From positions 34,098,309 through 34,162,308 of the forward strand of contig NC_023751.2 in assembly GCF_000499845.2 (NCBI RefSeq): a stretch of 64,000 nt of DNA, given 5' to 3'. The first letter of the stretch is position 1, and each line of letters begins with the position of its first letter. A program made the translations under genes and the position numbers. Under the pieces are notes generated by a model. The model did no database searches, was not told where the DNA came from, and saw nothing but the letters and a program-made list of their open reading frames with translations. This stretch comes from Phaseolus vulgaris (Eukaryota; Streptophyta; Magnoliopsida; Fabales; Fabaceae). This document shows, one piece after another, positions 24,601 through 36,355 of this stretch.

Positions 24601-25978
24601 TTTGTTTTTCCATCCGGTGAATAGTAAATCACATGGATCAAAATAGTGTATTAGAGTCATTCATGATGATGGTGAATGCATGGGTACTCATTCAAGTATG
24701 GCACTTGCATGGATGAATTATTTGTAGGGAAATATGATCACGTTTGAAACAATTGAGAAAGAATGTGATTTTAAAAATGAAGAAAACTAGAAAAATTTGG
24801 AGAAAAAGACGACTTACATTATGATTCAATATGAGAGTTAAGTCTTGGAAGGTTTGTGCTATTTGAGAATTTATTTTTATAGATGCTTGAATTCAAAACA
24901 CCATTTCTAACACCAAACACCATGTAGCACTCCCTAGTGTTGTCTAATTCTAAGGAGAAAAACATTTTGAACTATTAAAGAATAAAATAATAGTTTTAAT
25001 TTGAGAATAAAAAATCTTTTAATTAGAAGATTAAAAACATATTTAGGTCTAAAAAAATTAATTTACTAGTTGGTAAAGAAATAAATTAAGCATATTGATA
25101 GTTTGAAAAATAAAGTATGAGGAATGAAAAGTAAGAAGAGGGATAATGAAGGGGAGTTGGGAAAACAGAGCATGACTAAAAATGAATTAACGGCCCAAAG
25201 CTTTTTGTGCTCATTGCCTCCTTCATCGATTGGAATTTGCTTAAAGAATTGTTATTAAAATCCCCTTTGAATTCAGGAATATTACCCTCTTTTTTCCACG
25301 CTTTAACATCTGGTGATTCAAGAAATGTGATCGTCATGTCCTATCTTTTCTTTCCAACTGTCAACAACACATGAACTATCTTTTCCTTCCACACCCTAGA
25401 TCTGCTCAAGGGCTCAAAATCGTTACCACACATTTTCAAATAACAACACATTTTAATTTATGGTCATGTTATAACTCATAAAGGACACAATTTGATAACA
25501 TCTTCACTCGTCTACTTAAAGCACCCACCCATGGATGAAAGACAACAAAGGAAATAACCTATTCCAATTTAGGAAATGAAGAACCAGAAAATATGTTTTT
25601 TATTTTTCAAAATACTAATTTGTCTTCAGAAAAATTGAATGTGTTGACTCATGCTTTTGCACTTTGTGTGAAATACAGAAGACTGAAATTTGGGGAGTAA
25701 ACTGAAGTCTGATTCTTAAGGATAATTGGCGTAGCCAGTGTTTACTTTATACACACAATCAACGCACTAGCTTTGTAACACAATCTCAACTCTCTTTTTT
25801 GTCCCACAAGTAAAACAAATACACAACCTTCTAAATCAAATGTCCAAACTAAATAATGTTACAGTGTTGGCTGAAAACAACAAAACCCTTAATTAATCAC
25901 CAGCATGTACGTTTGTTATTGGAGTTCAAACAATGGCTGTGTGCTGTAAGAATCAAATCCACCGAGACCAGAAGAGAC
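24601..25978. other. Intergenic sequence downstream of the subtilase gene
   Basis: No recognisable coding sequence. The last ~250 bases probably hold the 3' UTR of the minus-strand subtilase. Confidence 0.4.
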
Positions 25979-28347
25979 TCACAACAGAGTCCAAGAAAAA
26001 GCAACTGGGCTTCTCACTTGGTGCTGCGCGTTGCTCCACATAATGCTTCCGAACCCATACCTGCCGGAATCACCGCCACTCTTCTTCGACACAAAGGTCA
26101 CCGTGTACCTCTTCCTTTCCCCCAATTTCCCAAACACAAGCCTGGCGGGCCTCACCGTCACCTCCACCGTGGAAGGCGCATCAACGGTGACATCGTAAAC
26201 AGAGCCAGCCTCGCCCACGTTGGTCAGGGTGCGCGTGTACCTCACCACCCTCTTGCCTCCGAAGTGGATGGAGAAGGAGGGGTAGTTCAATTGGCCAGGG
26301 TCAGAAAATTTTCTGGTGCAATTAACAGCGTGGCGCTTCACAATGAGTTGAATGTGTTCAGGGGTGTAGTCCAAGGAGCAGAGGAACTTAATGTAGTCAG
26401 TGATGGAGGCATCGTAGACAAGCCCAGGAGAAAGGGCCCGGTGTGGGTTAACGTGGCCCGCACCGTGAGCCCAGGGCGTGGAAAAGGCACCACCTGCGGC
26501 GTCGCGAAGTGGGGACTTGGTGTTGTCGTGAACGTAGGCTGTGGTCATGAGTGCAGATTTAATGGCGCTGGGACTCCATTCTGGATGCGCCGCTTTCAAC
26601 AACGCAGCCAACCCACTTATGTGTGGACAAGACATGGACGTACCTGTTATGAATACAACAATTTTACAACCATGGCACCCAATCCAATATATGGCAAACA
26701 AACATTGAGAGAGAAACAAAACATACCTGACACAATGTTGAACTGTGTCTTCCGCGTGTCATCAGGTAAACCGGAGGGCCCAATAGATTCGGACCACCCG
26801 GCTAAGATGTTAACGCCTGGCCCAATAACATCCGGTTTCAGAATCTGTCTGGTCACCATGTTGGGCCCTCTCGAACTGAACGCTGCCACCACTGGTGAAG
26901 GTCTAACGTTCAAAACCGTTCCGCGGAAACCGAGAACTGCCGTTGGATTAGGATCTGAAGAAGCGTATTTCCTGATCTCATCCCCCACGATTCTCCCCAC
27001 CGCCAGAGCCGGTAGAAGGTGACTGTCCGCTGCTAACTCCTCCCCACTCGCTTCTGTGTTCGCCAGAATCATCCCCACCCCACCTGCGTCACGCACCACC
27101 TTACCCTTCTCCACGCGCGCATTAATACCTCTATCGCAAACCACCACCTTTCCACGAACCAAACCCGGGTCGAGTGAACCGGGCATGCATATGCTCCCGG
27201 ACTGGTTCAACCCTTTGTTATAAACCAACCCCACCGGCTTGTTACCCATTCCGGTTCCGCTGTAAAGCGAAACCCCGGAGTATCGTTTTTTGTTACCGAG
27301 CAAGGCGAAGGCGGGGAAATCACGGTCTAATGTTCCAGCACCAACGGTCATTATCCAGGGTGCAACGTTTGCAAGCGTGGCTTTCTCGGGGCCGCTGTTC
27401 CCGGCGGAGCAGGAAACGAAGATCCCCCTTGCCACCGCCGCGAACGCGCCCACAGCAATGGTGTCGTGAAAGTACGGCGCGGAGCCGCCGCCGAGTGAGA
27501 GCGAGAGCACGTCGACGCCGTCCTGAATCGCGTTGTCCATCCCCGCGAGAATGTCCGACGCGAAGCAGCCGTCGGTCCAGCAGACTTTGTAAACCGCGAC
27601 ACGCGCGGTCGGCGCCATCCCACGTGCGGTCCCACTAGCGTATCCGAGGAGACTCGCGTTCCCCACGTGCGACCCCGCAGCGGTACTCGCCGTGTGGGTA
27701 CCGTGCCCGTCCTTGTCGCGCGGCGATGCCGGCTCCTTCTCCCTGGTCCCACTCCCAGAGGCCATGTGGAACCCTCGCGAGAAGCTCCTCGCGCCGATGA
27801 GTTTCTTGTTGCACACGCTCGGCGAGAAATCTGGACCAGCCTCGCACTCGCCGCGCCACCGTGCCGGAATCTCAGGCATCTCGGCGTCGGCGAAGCTGGG
27901 AGATTCGGGCCACACTCCGGTGTCTAGAACCCCCACGATGACGTCGTGCGACGCTAGGTTGAGGTCCTGCGTGGTGTGACCCTCCCACAGCCCCGTCTCT
28001 CTATCGAGCCCCAAAAACTGCGGCGTACGCGTGGTGTGCAGTTGGTAGACCGTCTCCTCGTACACTCCGAGAACATCCTCGGATCTGAGAAGCTCCTGCG
28101 CCTGGTCCTCGGCCAGCGACGCCGCAAATCCGTTGTAGGCATCAGTGTAGGTGTAAAGCAAGGGATCGGAATCAGTGGTGAAAGATTGAAGATTTGCACT
28201 GTACCAGTCCGTGTGAGTGGGATAGATTGCAGGCTTGTTGCGGTGTTTCATGTGAACTATGTATGTCTTCTTGGGTGATGTTAGACACCAGCAGCATTGT
28301 GCCACAAGCAAGACGGAGAATGTGAACAAGGTGAAAAAGGAACCCAT
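25979..28347 (-). CDS. Subtilisin-like serine protease, SBT1 group (SBT1.8-like), 761 aa
   Basis: Secreted serine protease (S8, pyrolysin-like). Exon 1 is 28347-26727 and exon 2 is 26643-25979, joined by a short GT-AG intron (84 bp) inside the codon for Gly in [11 protein letters not shown]. Signal peptide is about residues 1-21 (hydrophobic [18 protein letters not shown]). The I9 propeptide follows (TYIVHMKH ... YNGFAASL), with the mature enzyme probably starting near [10 protein letters not shown] (about 105). Catalytic residues: Asp142 (LDTGVWPES), His215 (DGHGTHTA), Asn317 (SAGNSG) and Ser543 (GTSMSCPH). A PA-type insert ([21 protein letters not shown]) lies about 387-407, and the C-terminal fibronectin-III-like domain carries NYPSFS and TRTLTNVG. 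Length is normal for the family. Plant members act in the cell wall/apoplast; the substrate here is unknown. Intact. Confidence 0.95.
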
Positions 28348-28409
28348 TTCATCAAGAGACTACCACTGAATGAATTCTGCAGAGGCACTGTCAGACCAAA
28401 TGTGCGAGT

Positions 28410-28430
28410 GATGTTGGATTTATAATAACG
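28410..28430 (-). promoter_or_regulatory. Subtilase TATA box
   Basis: Minus-strand TATAAATC at about 28424-28417, roughly 75 bases upstream of the ATG at 28347. No other TATA candidate sits closer. Confidence 0.5.
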
Positions 28431-30410
28431 TTGGGTGTTTCTTAAAAAGACACTCTTTTTCGCTTCATTTACCTTTCTGCCATTCACTCTTCTCTCCCTG
28501 GTCTTCTGTGCCGTTACCTCTCCTTTCTCCACTTTTTTACTTCAAATATATTCATATAATATTAATAAATTTATCTCTCATTTCTATAATTCTTAATTTC
28601 TCACAATTTTTTATTCTTTATTAAAACAACAGTAAATTAACAAATACATTTCTTGAGATTGTAAATAGCTAACCTTCTTTGCAAGAGCATGATCTTTTCT
28701 TTTTCAAAAATAATTAAGCGAGATTAGTATACTATATAAGAAATATTAGTGGAGAGCTTTTTAAACAATTAGAGGATGTTAGTGTAAAAATTAATAAATG
28801 TGAGTGCAATTTACTTTTAGAATAATAAATATTTATACTTTTTGTCCTGTCTCTTTTATATGTGTTTTTTTTATCTATTATCAAAAGTATATCATTAAAA
28901 GGTTTATGGGCTTCTATTATTGTATGAAATGAGAAACATAAAAGATTGACAAAGTATTCCAATTAATGATAATATTTTCTTCAATCATAATTTAATTCCA
29001 ATACATGCATTATTTTTAAAAAAAAATGCTTTTTATACAAATTGATAAAAAAATATATGTTTAGATAATGAAATCGTATTTTTCATCTAGGGAGATGTGA
29101 AGCTTTGATATGAACAAAATATGATGTATTTTACTTTTATTACTATCCTTCCAAACTATTATATTCTTCTTCCACTGTATTATTATTGTTTATATTATTT
29201 AGTTGTTCTTCTCTCTTTTATTCTATCATCCTTTCCCATTGTTTCTGCAAAACACTAACTAGTATTTAATTATATTATTTTTGTTAATATAAAAATACAT
29301 GAAATGTGTCTTTTTCCAAAGCACAGATATTGAGCAGAACAGCATCCAAGAAATTATGCAGCATGCCCATCCTTCACTCTTAAAAAAACTGTACACATAT
29401 TTTAGAAAAAGTATTATCTGTGGAACTATAAATACATAATTACAGAGCTATGTTATGAGTGTTTGGTTTTTGCTATCTTCATTCATTGTTCTTCACTTTT
29501 ACATTTTCTGTGCCAGTAATTTAGATCATGGGTCAATTTTGTGGAGATATTCAGCTTTAACAAAAGATAAAAACAAGTGAAGACAAACCCTAAATAGCTG
29601 GCTACACGAAATGGTAAAGGTCCACAACTCTACGCTTTTGTGTGGATGAAAGGGGATATCATGGAGGAATCTCTTCATAAATTTGTTTCCTATGTATTAA
29701 TATATTATATTATACCAATATAAGGTAGAATAGCTTCATTTGAGGGCCAATAATTCATTTCTTTTCTATGATAACATAGTTTTAAAAAAAATATGATTTA
29801 ATATTATAAAATGTGTAGTAAGTACTTACTTTTTTTAACTATTTGTCTGATAAAATTTACTTTTTATATTACATATATTAAAAGAGACTATACTTTATTT
29901 GTATGATTTTTGTGTTTTAAAAAAATAGTTATCTAATTATTGACTGAAATATTAAAAGAAATTAAATGACGCCATTATAAACCAATCATGACTACTAATA
30001 TCCAAACAATGACTATTAAGAAAAAAATTTAAATAGATGTTCCAATTCATTGTCACCTCTAATTATAATACATTTAAATAATATTTTTGTAAAATGTATA
30101 TTTTTACTATCTCACCTTTGAATATTATAATATATATTATATTGGTTTTGTGTTTAAAATTAAAAAAAAAACTTTATATATATAAGTTATATATTACATT
30201 TATTTAGGAACTTTCAATCAAACTTATATTTTATAAAGATATTAAATATACAATTAATGTGTATCCTTCCCAATAAAAAATAGTGATCATGTTGAACTAG
30301 CCAATCAAATCTTCTCCTAGAAATGAGCATGGGCATGCAGTGGCAGAAACTGCTAGTATTTTGAGTGCATGTACTAAATGAATATTTTAATTTCTACCCA
30401 CGAAAAAACA

Positions 30411-30414
<4 letters not shown>
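28431..30414. other. AT-rich intergenic sequence
   Basis: No gene or bounded element recognised. It includes the distal promoter side of the subtilase. Confidence 0.5.

Positions 30415-30456
<42 letters not shown>
30415..30456. repeat. (TA)n microsatellite
   Basis: About 21 uninterrupted TA units. Confidence 0.9.
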
Positions 30457-30459
<3 letters not shown>

Positions 30460-32659
30460 ATTAAATAGTTCACAGAACACAAAGCATAATGGATGAAAAT
30501 AATTATTTTATGTTGGGGTGAATGGACAAAATCATTAGATATGTGGATGTTCAAAGTTGGGTGCATTCTTTTGCAAGTGTTCTTTCTAGTTTCTTCTTCT
30601 TTACATCAAAGGTTCAATAATAATGCTAAATCATAAAAGATTTCATCTACTTAGTGGAGTTTTAAAGTTGTATTCAAGTTTCATGTGCAAGTTTATTTCT
30701 GTTTTAATTTTTCTTCCTTGGATTGGATCAAGAAGAATAACATATTCTCATAGAAAGACTTTTTAAATTTATTCATTTATGTAATTTAATTTTATAAATT
30801 GATTTTTAAAGTTTTTTAATTATTTAAAATTTATGTTATTGAGAATTTGTTGGATTTGTTAAGTCACCCGTTAGTTATTAAATGACTTATAAATATATAG
30901 TCTCATATAATTAAAAGATTGAATTTTAATGTAAAAAAAAAAATATAAAAAGTTTTAAAAATAATAATATTTTATAATACAATCCCTTATCATATTTATC
31001 ATATACACTGGTTTTATAGAAAAAAGTTAAAAGTACACTTTTTAATAATATATTTTAAAAAATAATATTAACATAAAAATAGTTTTTTAAGAATAAATTT
31101 TTTTGTGTTGGGCAGATAAGAATAAACTTTTCGAAATAATTAAATATAAAGGTATTAAACTTTAGTATAATAATTGCCAATGAGTATATTGTTCTTAAAA
31201 AATTAAATAGTAAGGGATATGAAAACGTTTTATAATCTTTTAGATTTTTTAGAAACTTATTATTGTTGGAAAAGTTGTCTAGTTGAGAATATATAGAAGA
31301 TTCTCAACACCAAAAGTCGCATATGCATGATGATAACTCCTTTGTTTATTTTAGTATTTTAAAATTAATAACTATGTGCTGTTACTAACTTCAATTATTT
31401 TTAAATTAACTGGAAATTTCAGATAATACCGTTGTAAAAATAATTATTAAGAGAGTTAAAAATTTATAGACCAATATTTTTAAACAATGATAGTAGAAAA
31501 TTGTTATACTATTAATACATAATCATTTTCTAAAAGAAAATAAAAGAATATATTGTGCATGATTCTTTCAAAATAAATAAGTGTATTTATCATCAACCTT
31601 TTTTTATGAAACCATTTATCATTAACTTAACTAGTGTTGATGTTACATTTTATAAATATATATATATATATATAATGAAAACAAGATAATTAAATATATT
31701 ATTTATTATATTTTGTATTAAATTTATGATGTAATATAAATATATTTTTGTATTTTTTATCCTTTATTTCATTATCTCTTAATTTCCTTAAAAAATATTT
31801 CAATTATTCTCTGTTCTTGTAAATTTTTTATTATAACTTGAAAATATTGTTAAGAGTAAAATAGAAAAATAATTTGTATATATTAAAGAGAGAATTCTCA
31901 TTGCTATAAATTATATATATTATTTTTAATCAATTTATATTATAGATGATAGTTAATTGTCAGTTTTTAAATGTTACAATGATAAAAAAATATAAACTAA
32001 TTTAATTTTGTTTTTCAAAGATAGGAGAGACAGTTTATTTTGTAGAAGGAAGTTAGAAAACCATCAACTGCGATAAAGAACGTGGTTTACTTCATATTTG
32101 GAATGGGTTATTTTGCTTATTTTTAAATTCTTTCAATCAATTTTTAGATATTAACAATTTTAAAAACACAATAAGTCAATTAAAAAACATTAATTATAAT
32201 TATGAAAATAAGTTTCCAACGAATTGAATACTTGGGAACTAAAATAACAGCATTTTTTTTATGAAATTATTTTAACTTGGGAACTAAAATAACAACATTG
32301 TTGATTATTAAATGTAAAAAAAAAATCAAAAATAGATTTAGTGGGGAGGAGTGGCACAGATAAAAGAAGCAGGAATTTGTGACGGTTCAAAAACTTCAGG
32401 ACTTAGTGGGTATAATTTTGTTTCCATAAAGTTTTGTTGGAAGGTTTTATACATAAATAGTATCTAAGATTATATCATCGAAATTAAAAAAAAAATCATA
32501 AAGTTATTGATCTTATATAATCAGTTTTTTTTAGAGAGTATATTTAATGGATAGTGTTTTTGTAACCAACGAAATTTTAGAGGAAATAAAGAAAATAAAA
32601 AAAAGTTTTGTTATTTAAAGAGAAATATGAGAAAGACTTATATGAGATTCATATACTAC
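30457..32659. other. AT-rich intergenic sequence
   Basis: Very AT-rich with short poly-A/T runs and a small TA run near 31656-31674. Nothing recognisable. Confidence 0.5.
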
Positions 32660-32733
32660 ATGTTAGATAGGTTAGGGTTTTGCACAAGATATATTCATGT
32701 TAGATAGGTTAGGGTTTTGCACAAGATATATAA
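32660..32733 (+). repeat. Two tandem copies of a 37-bp unit
   Basis: ATGTTAGATAGGTTAGGG... starts at 32660 and is repeated from 32697 almost without change, which indicates a recent local duplication. Confidence 0.85.
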
Positions 32734-34760
32734 CATGAATGAGAGCTTGTTTAGAATTTTTTTCTTTATCTATGTTAATGAAAGGAAGTTGAATGGATGA
32801 ATTTAAACATATAAGGGATTGAGACAAGAGATCCTCTAACGCATTTTTTGTTTTTCTATAGTTAATGAAAATTAATAACTAATTAAATACCAATTTAAAA
32901 ACTATTTTATAAATATAATATGTAATTTAGTAAATATATTAATTAATTATTTTTTGTCTTTAAAAATAGATTTTATTTATTTATTATCTAGTAGTGGGTT
33001 AATATGATTTAAGTTTAAATTTGTTTACCTATTACATCCCGAATAAATAAGATTTGAGTGCATTTTGAAGGATTTAACCATAAGTATATGATAAATTTTG
33101 AAGGATCATAAATGCATGTATATACAATGTAGTATTTTGTAATACTTCAAATGATAGAGAAGCATTTAAATCACAAATTTATATTTAATACGATATTTGG
33201 ACTAAATTTGAAGTGTAACACAACTGTACCACTTTTTTTTTCCACTGTGGAAGAGTCAAAGTTGGTAATGGATCGTATTTTTAATAGAGTCTTTAATTTG
33301 GATGTAGAGTCTTTAATAATCAATATCACATTCTTCCACAAAAATTGATAAATATGTAGTTTACCCTAAGTATTATATCATATAAAAGTTAGGTTTGGAG
33401 CAATAAATTTGTGGTAACACTAATTAAATACGTTTATTTTAACAAAAATCATCTTAATTTGAAGAAAAAAAAATTGAAAACGGAAAGAATAAGAATGTGT
33501 GTGTGAGGTAGATAATAGGTGGCATGCATAATATAATGCATGGCCAACGTAAAAAAAGAGAAATAAAAGTGTAATAAAGTTGAGTGGCGGGGCCCGCGGG
33601 AGAATAATGTTATCTTTTAAAAAAAAAGTGATTAATTAGGGTGCTGAAATTACGCCAATATAAGCGCTTTTCTTAGGTCACCTACTCAACCCCACCATTC
33701 TACTGTCAAGAAATTCCAGATTTTTTTAAAGTAAATGATAATAATAATAATAATAATATCTGTATAATATAAATAATGAGTGATTTATGATCTCTTGTGT
33801 TATTGTAAAATTGAGTCATCTAATTAAAATTATGAAATAAAAATAATAATTTTAGAAATAAAATATGGAAAATGATAGTGTGATAACTCAAAGAGTTGTA
33901 CACAACTCTGATGTAATAGGTTTAGAAATAAATATATATAGTAAAAGGTAAATTTGTAATTAAATGATATAAAAAAGTATTAAAATAATAGTATTGAGAA
34001 TTGTAATGTGATTGTATAAAAAAATGTAGTTGTCCATATATCATTGCTCATAAAATATAACATAAAAGTGTATATGTTCTCGAACGGATGTTGAGGTTTA
34101 AGAACGATTGCTTGCTCCACCTCTCCGTCAGTCTTTTTCACACTCAGCTTCCTATTCCTTAAGGTTTTGTTTGGATTAGAGTGAGGATTTGAGAAAGTGA
34201 ATTTGAATTGATTTAAGAGGAAAATGTGAAGAAAGTGAGATTGTTTGGATTAAGGTATATAAGATGGATTTGTAGAAAAAGTTTATTGAAGTTTGTGAGT
34301 GGTATGATAAATTTAAAATATTTTTTAATTTTTTTAAAATGTTAAAAATATATATTTACAAATTTATCCTTATCTTACTAATTAAAAAATATAATATAAT
34401 ATAATTTTGTATAGATTTCAATTAATTTTTCTTTTTAAATAAAAAAAATTGTAATATTTATAATTGTAAAAATCATACAAAATAGAAACACAATAAATTT
34501 TAATATATTAAAACAAAATTAATCCATAATATATCTAGATATAACAAATACTATTATTTTACATTTATATTTTATTAAATTATAATTTTATTATATAATT
34601 TTATTTTTTATTATAAATAATTATTTTATTTATATTAATAATATTATTAAATATTTTAATAATATAAATTTATTTAATATTTAATACTATTTTATTTATA
34701 TTATATATTTGGACAGTTTTTTTATATTGTTGTAGAGGAGGACAAAAATGTAATTAAAAA
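32734..34760. other. AT-rich intergenic sequence
   Basis: Includes an (AAT)n run near 33738-33758 and a GC-rich dot (GGGGCCCGCGGG at 33589-33600). No gene recognised. A block at 34150-34280 (GTTTTGTTTGGATTA..., with TTGTTTGGATTA repeated about 70 bases on) looks repeat-like but has no defined ends. Confidence 0.45.
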
Positions 34761-35275
34761 AAGCAACCGGTATTTCTTATTGTTTCTTGGCATTGTAGAA
34801 GGGAAATTTCACTTTTCTTTCATTGCAAATCGTTGCAAATCAATGAAATCAAATACAAAGAATCTTCGCTTTTTAATCCGCGTAAAGAGTATCTTTCTAA
34901 ATACAAACATTCCTCCTCCCCTCGATCGTCCGGTAGCACAGACTCGGATGGTACCTACAGAAAGCACTCCAACGATCAAGTCAGCAAAGGCGTCGACACT
35001 CGGTTGTCAGAGTACTGTAGATAATGATGTACCTGATTCTTGGAATATGTGCTATTTATATTACCTTAATGGGGTTTCGTTGGTGGGTCGGATTAGGGGA
35101 TTAGCTCGTGTTTAGGATTGTGCTAAGTAACCTTTAATTATGGATTAACCCTGCTGACTTGGTCAGCCCACGGGTCGCCCAACATCATGTTACCATGCGT
35201 TCTTCCTTATCGTGGGTGAATGATCAAACAGTTTAAGATTCTGACCGACTAAGGGTGTATATTAGCCCATTATAT
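34761..35275 (+). mobile_element. Probable LTR-retrotransposon fragment
   Basis: A moderately GC-rich island (34915-35260) in AT-rich surroundings. It contains AAAGCACTCCAACGATCAAGTCAG, in the style of legume retrotransposon LTRs (GCACTCCGATGCTTAAGTCAG from memory). Short ORFs here (for example 34780-35115) show no domain. No LTR pair, TSD or gene was found. Confidence 0.35.
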
Positions 35276-36060
35276 ATATAAAAGTTAAGGATACATTTAT
35301 ATATATTTTTTCTTTAATATACATATGGTAAATATTAAGAGTAATAAACATTTAAGTTTTAGATTTATTAATAAAATCTATTTATTATTACTTTTCATAA
35401 ATTACCGAAAGTTTAATAGGTGGCCCTCTAAAAAAAATTGTATTCATTGTTTGACAGCCTTTGATCTCTAGTTAAAAAGAAATTAGTGAAAAATAACTAC
35501 AACTTTAAGCATTCGTTGGTTTTAAATATAAATATTTTTTATAAAAATTCAATTTAACTTATTGAATTAAAAATATTTAGTAAAATGTAGAAGGGTATAC
35601 TTATACATTTTAATAGACAAGATATATTATAGGTAATCTATACCTATATATATTTTGAAATTGCATAAATGAGGGAGTGTATGTTAAAATTATGAGAGAG
35701 AAACAAATATTGAAAAACGTGGTCAAAGTAGTGACAACAATTTTGAAATGTAACATCTTCTTTTAACTTCTTTCATAATTATTACTTTTATTTTTTTGGA
35801 GAATAAGAAGAAGGCGAAAGAAAGAGAAGTGTTCTTCTACGTGTTTCTTCTTTTTCTTAGTATGTTTCCTCTTAACGGAGAGTGACGAAGACGAAGAATG
35901 GTTCCGATGAAGTTATTGGAAAGAAGGCTTAACATACGCAATTCAGAGGTACCATCACTGAGTCAGCCACCTAATTGAAAGGGAGACAGGCGCAACTCTG
36001 TGACTCGATCATTAGTGCACGTTACTCCGCTCCAATCGGTGCACGTTATTGTCGCTTACT
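35276..36060. other. Intergenic sequence
   Basis: AT-rich to about 35790, then more balanced (35800-36060) with GTGCACGTTA twice, at 36016 and 36041. No gene recognised. Confidence 0.4.
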
Positions 36061-36099
36061 AATGCCATAACAACTCCCTTTTCTATTTTTTGTTGTTTT

Positions 36100-36355
36100 T
36101 GTTCTTTTTTTATAATAATTTATTATTTACATCTTTGTCTCCTCTTCCCTTTCTATCTTTTTTTTTCGGTTCATTCTTCTATAATAATTTATTATTTACC
36201 TCTCTCCCTTCTCTTCCCCCTTTCTATCTTTTGTTTTCTTTCTATTGGTTCTTCTATAATAATTTATTATTTACGTCTCTCTTCTCTTCCCTTTTTATCT
36301 TTTTTTTTTCGTTCTTTTATAATAATTTATTATTTACGTCTCTCTCCTCTCCAGT
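36100..36355 (+). repeat. Four tandem copies of a 60-70 bp pyrimidine-rich unit
   Basis: Each unit has TATAATAATTTATTATTTAC followed by CTCTC..TCTTCCCTTTCTATCTTTTTTTT and TTC. Units start near 36108, 36179, 36253 and 36317. Variation is mostly in the length of T and C runs. Two overlapping frames stay open, which is a by-product of the repeat and not a gene. Confidence 0.8.

Noticed and set aside
25856..27022. 388-codon plus-strand ORF
   Set aside because: It lies antisense to the subtilase exons. GC-rich coding sequence suppresses stops on the other strand, and the translation is Arg/Gly/His-rich without a domain.
27174..28278. Several further overlapping ORFs on both strands within the subtilase
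   Set aside because: Same cause: frame shadows of the conserved subtilase exon.
34780..35115. 111-codon ORF in the GC-richer island
   Set aside because: No domain; the wording is that of a retrotransposon LTR fragment.
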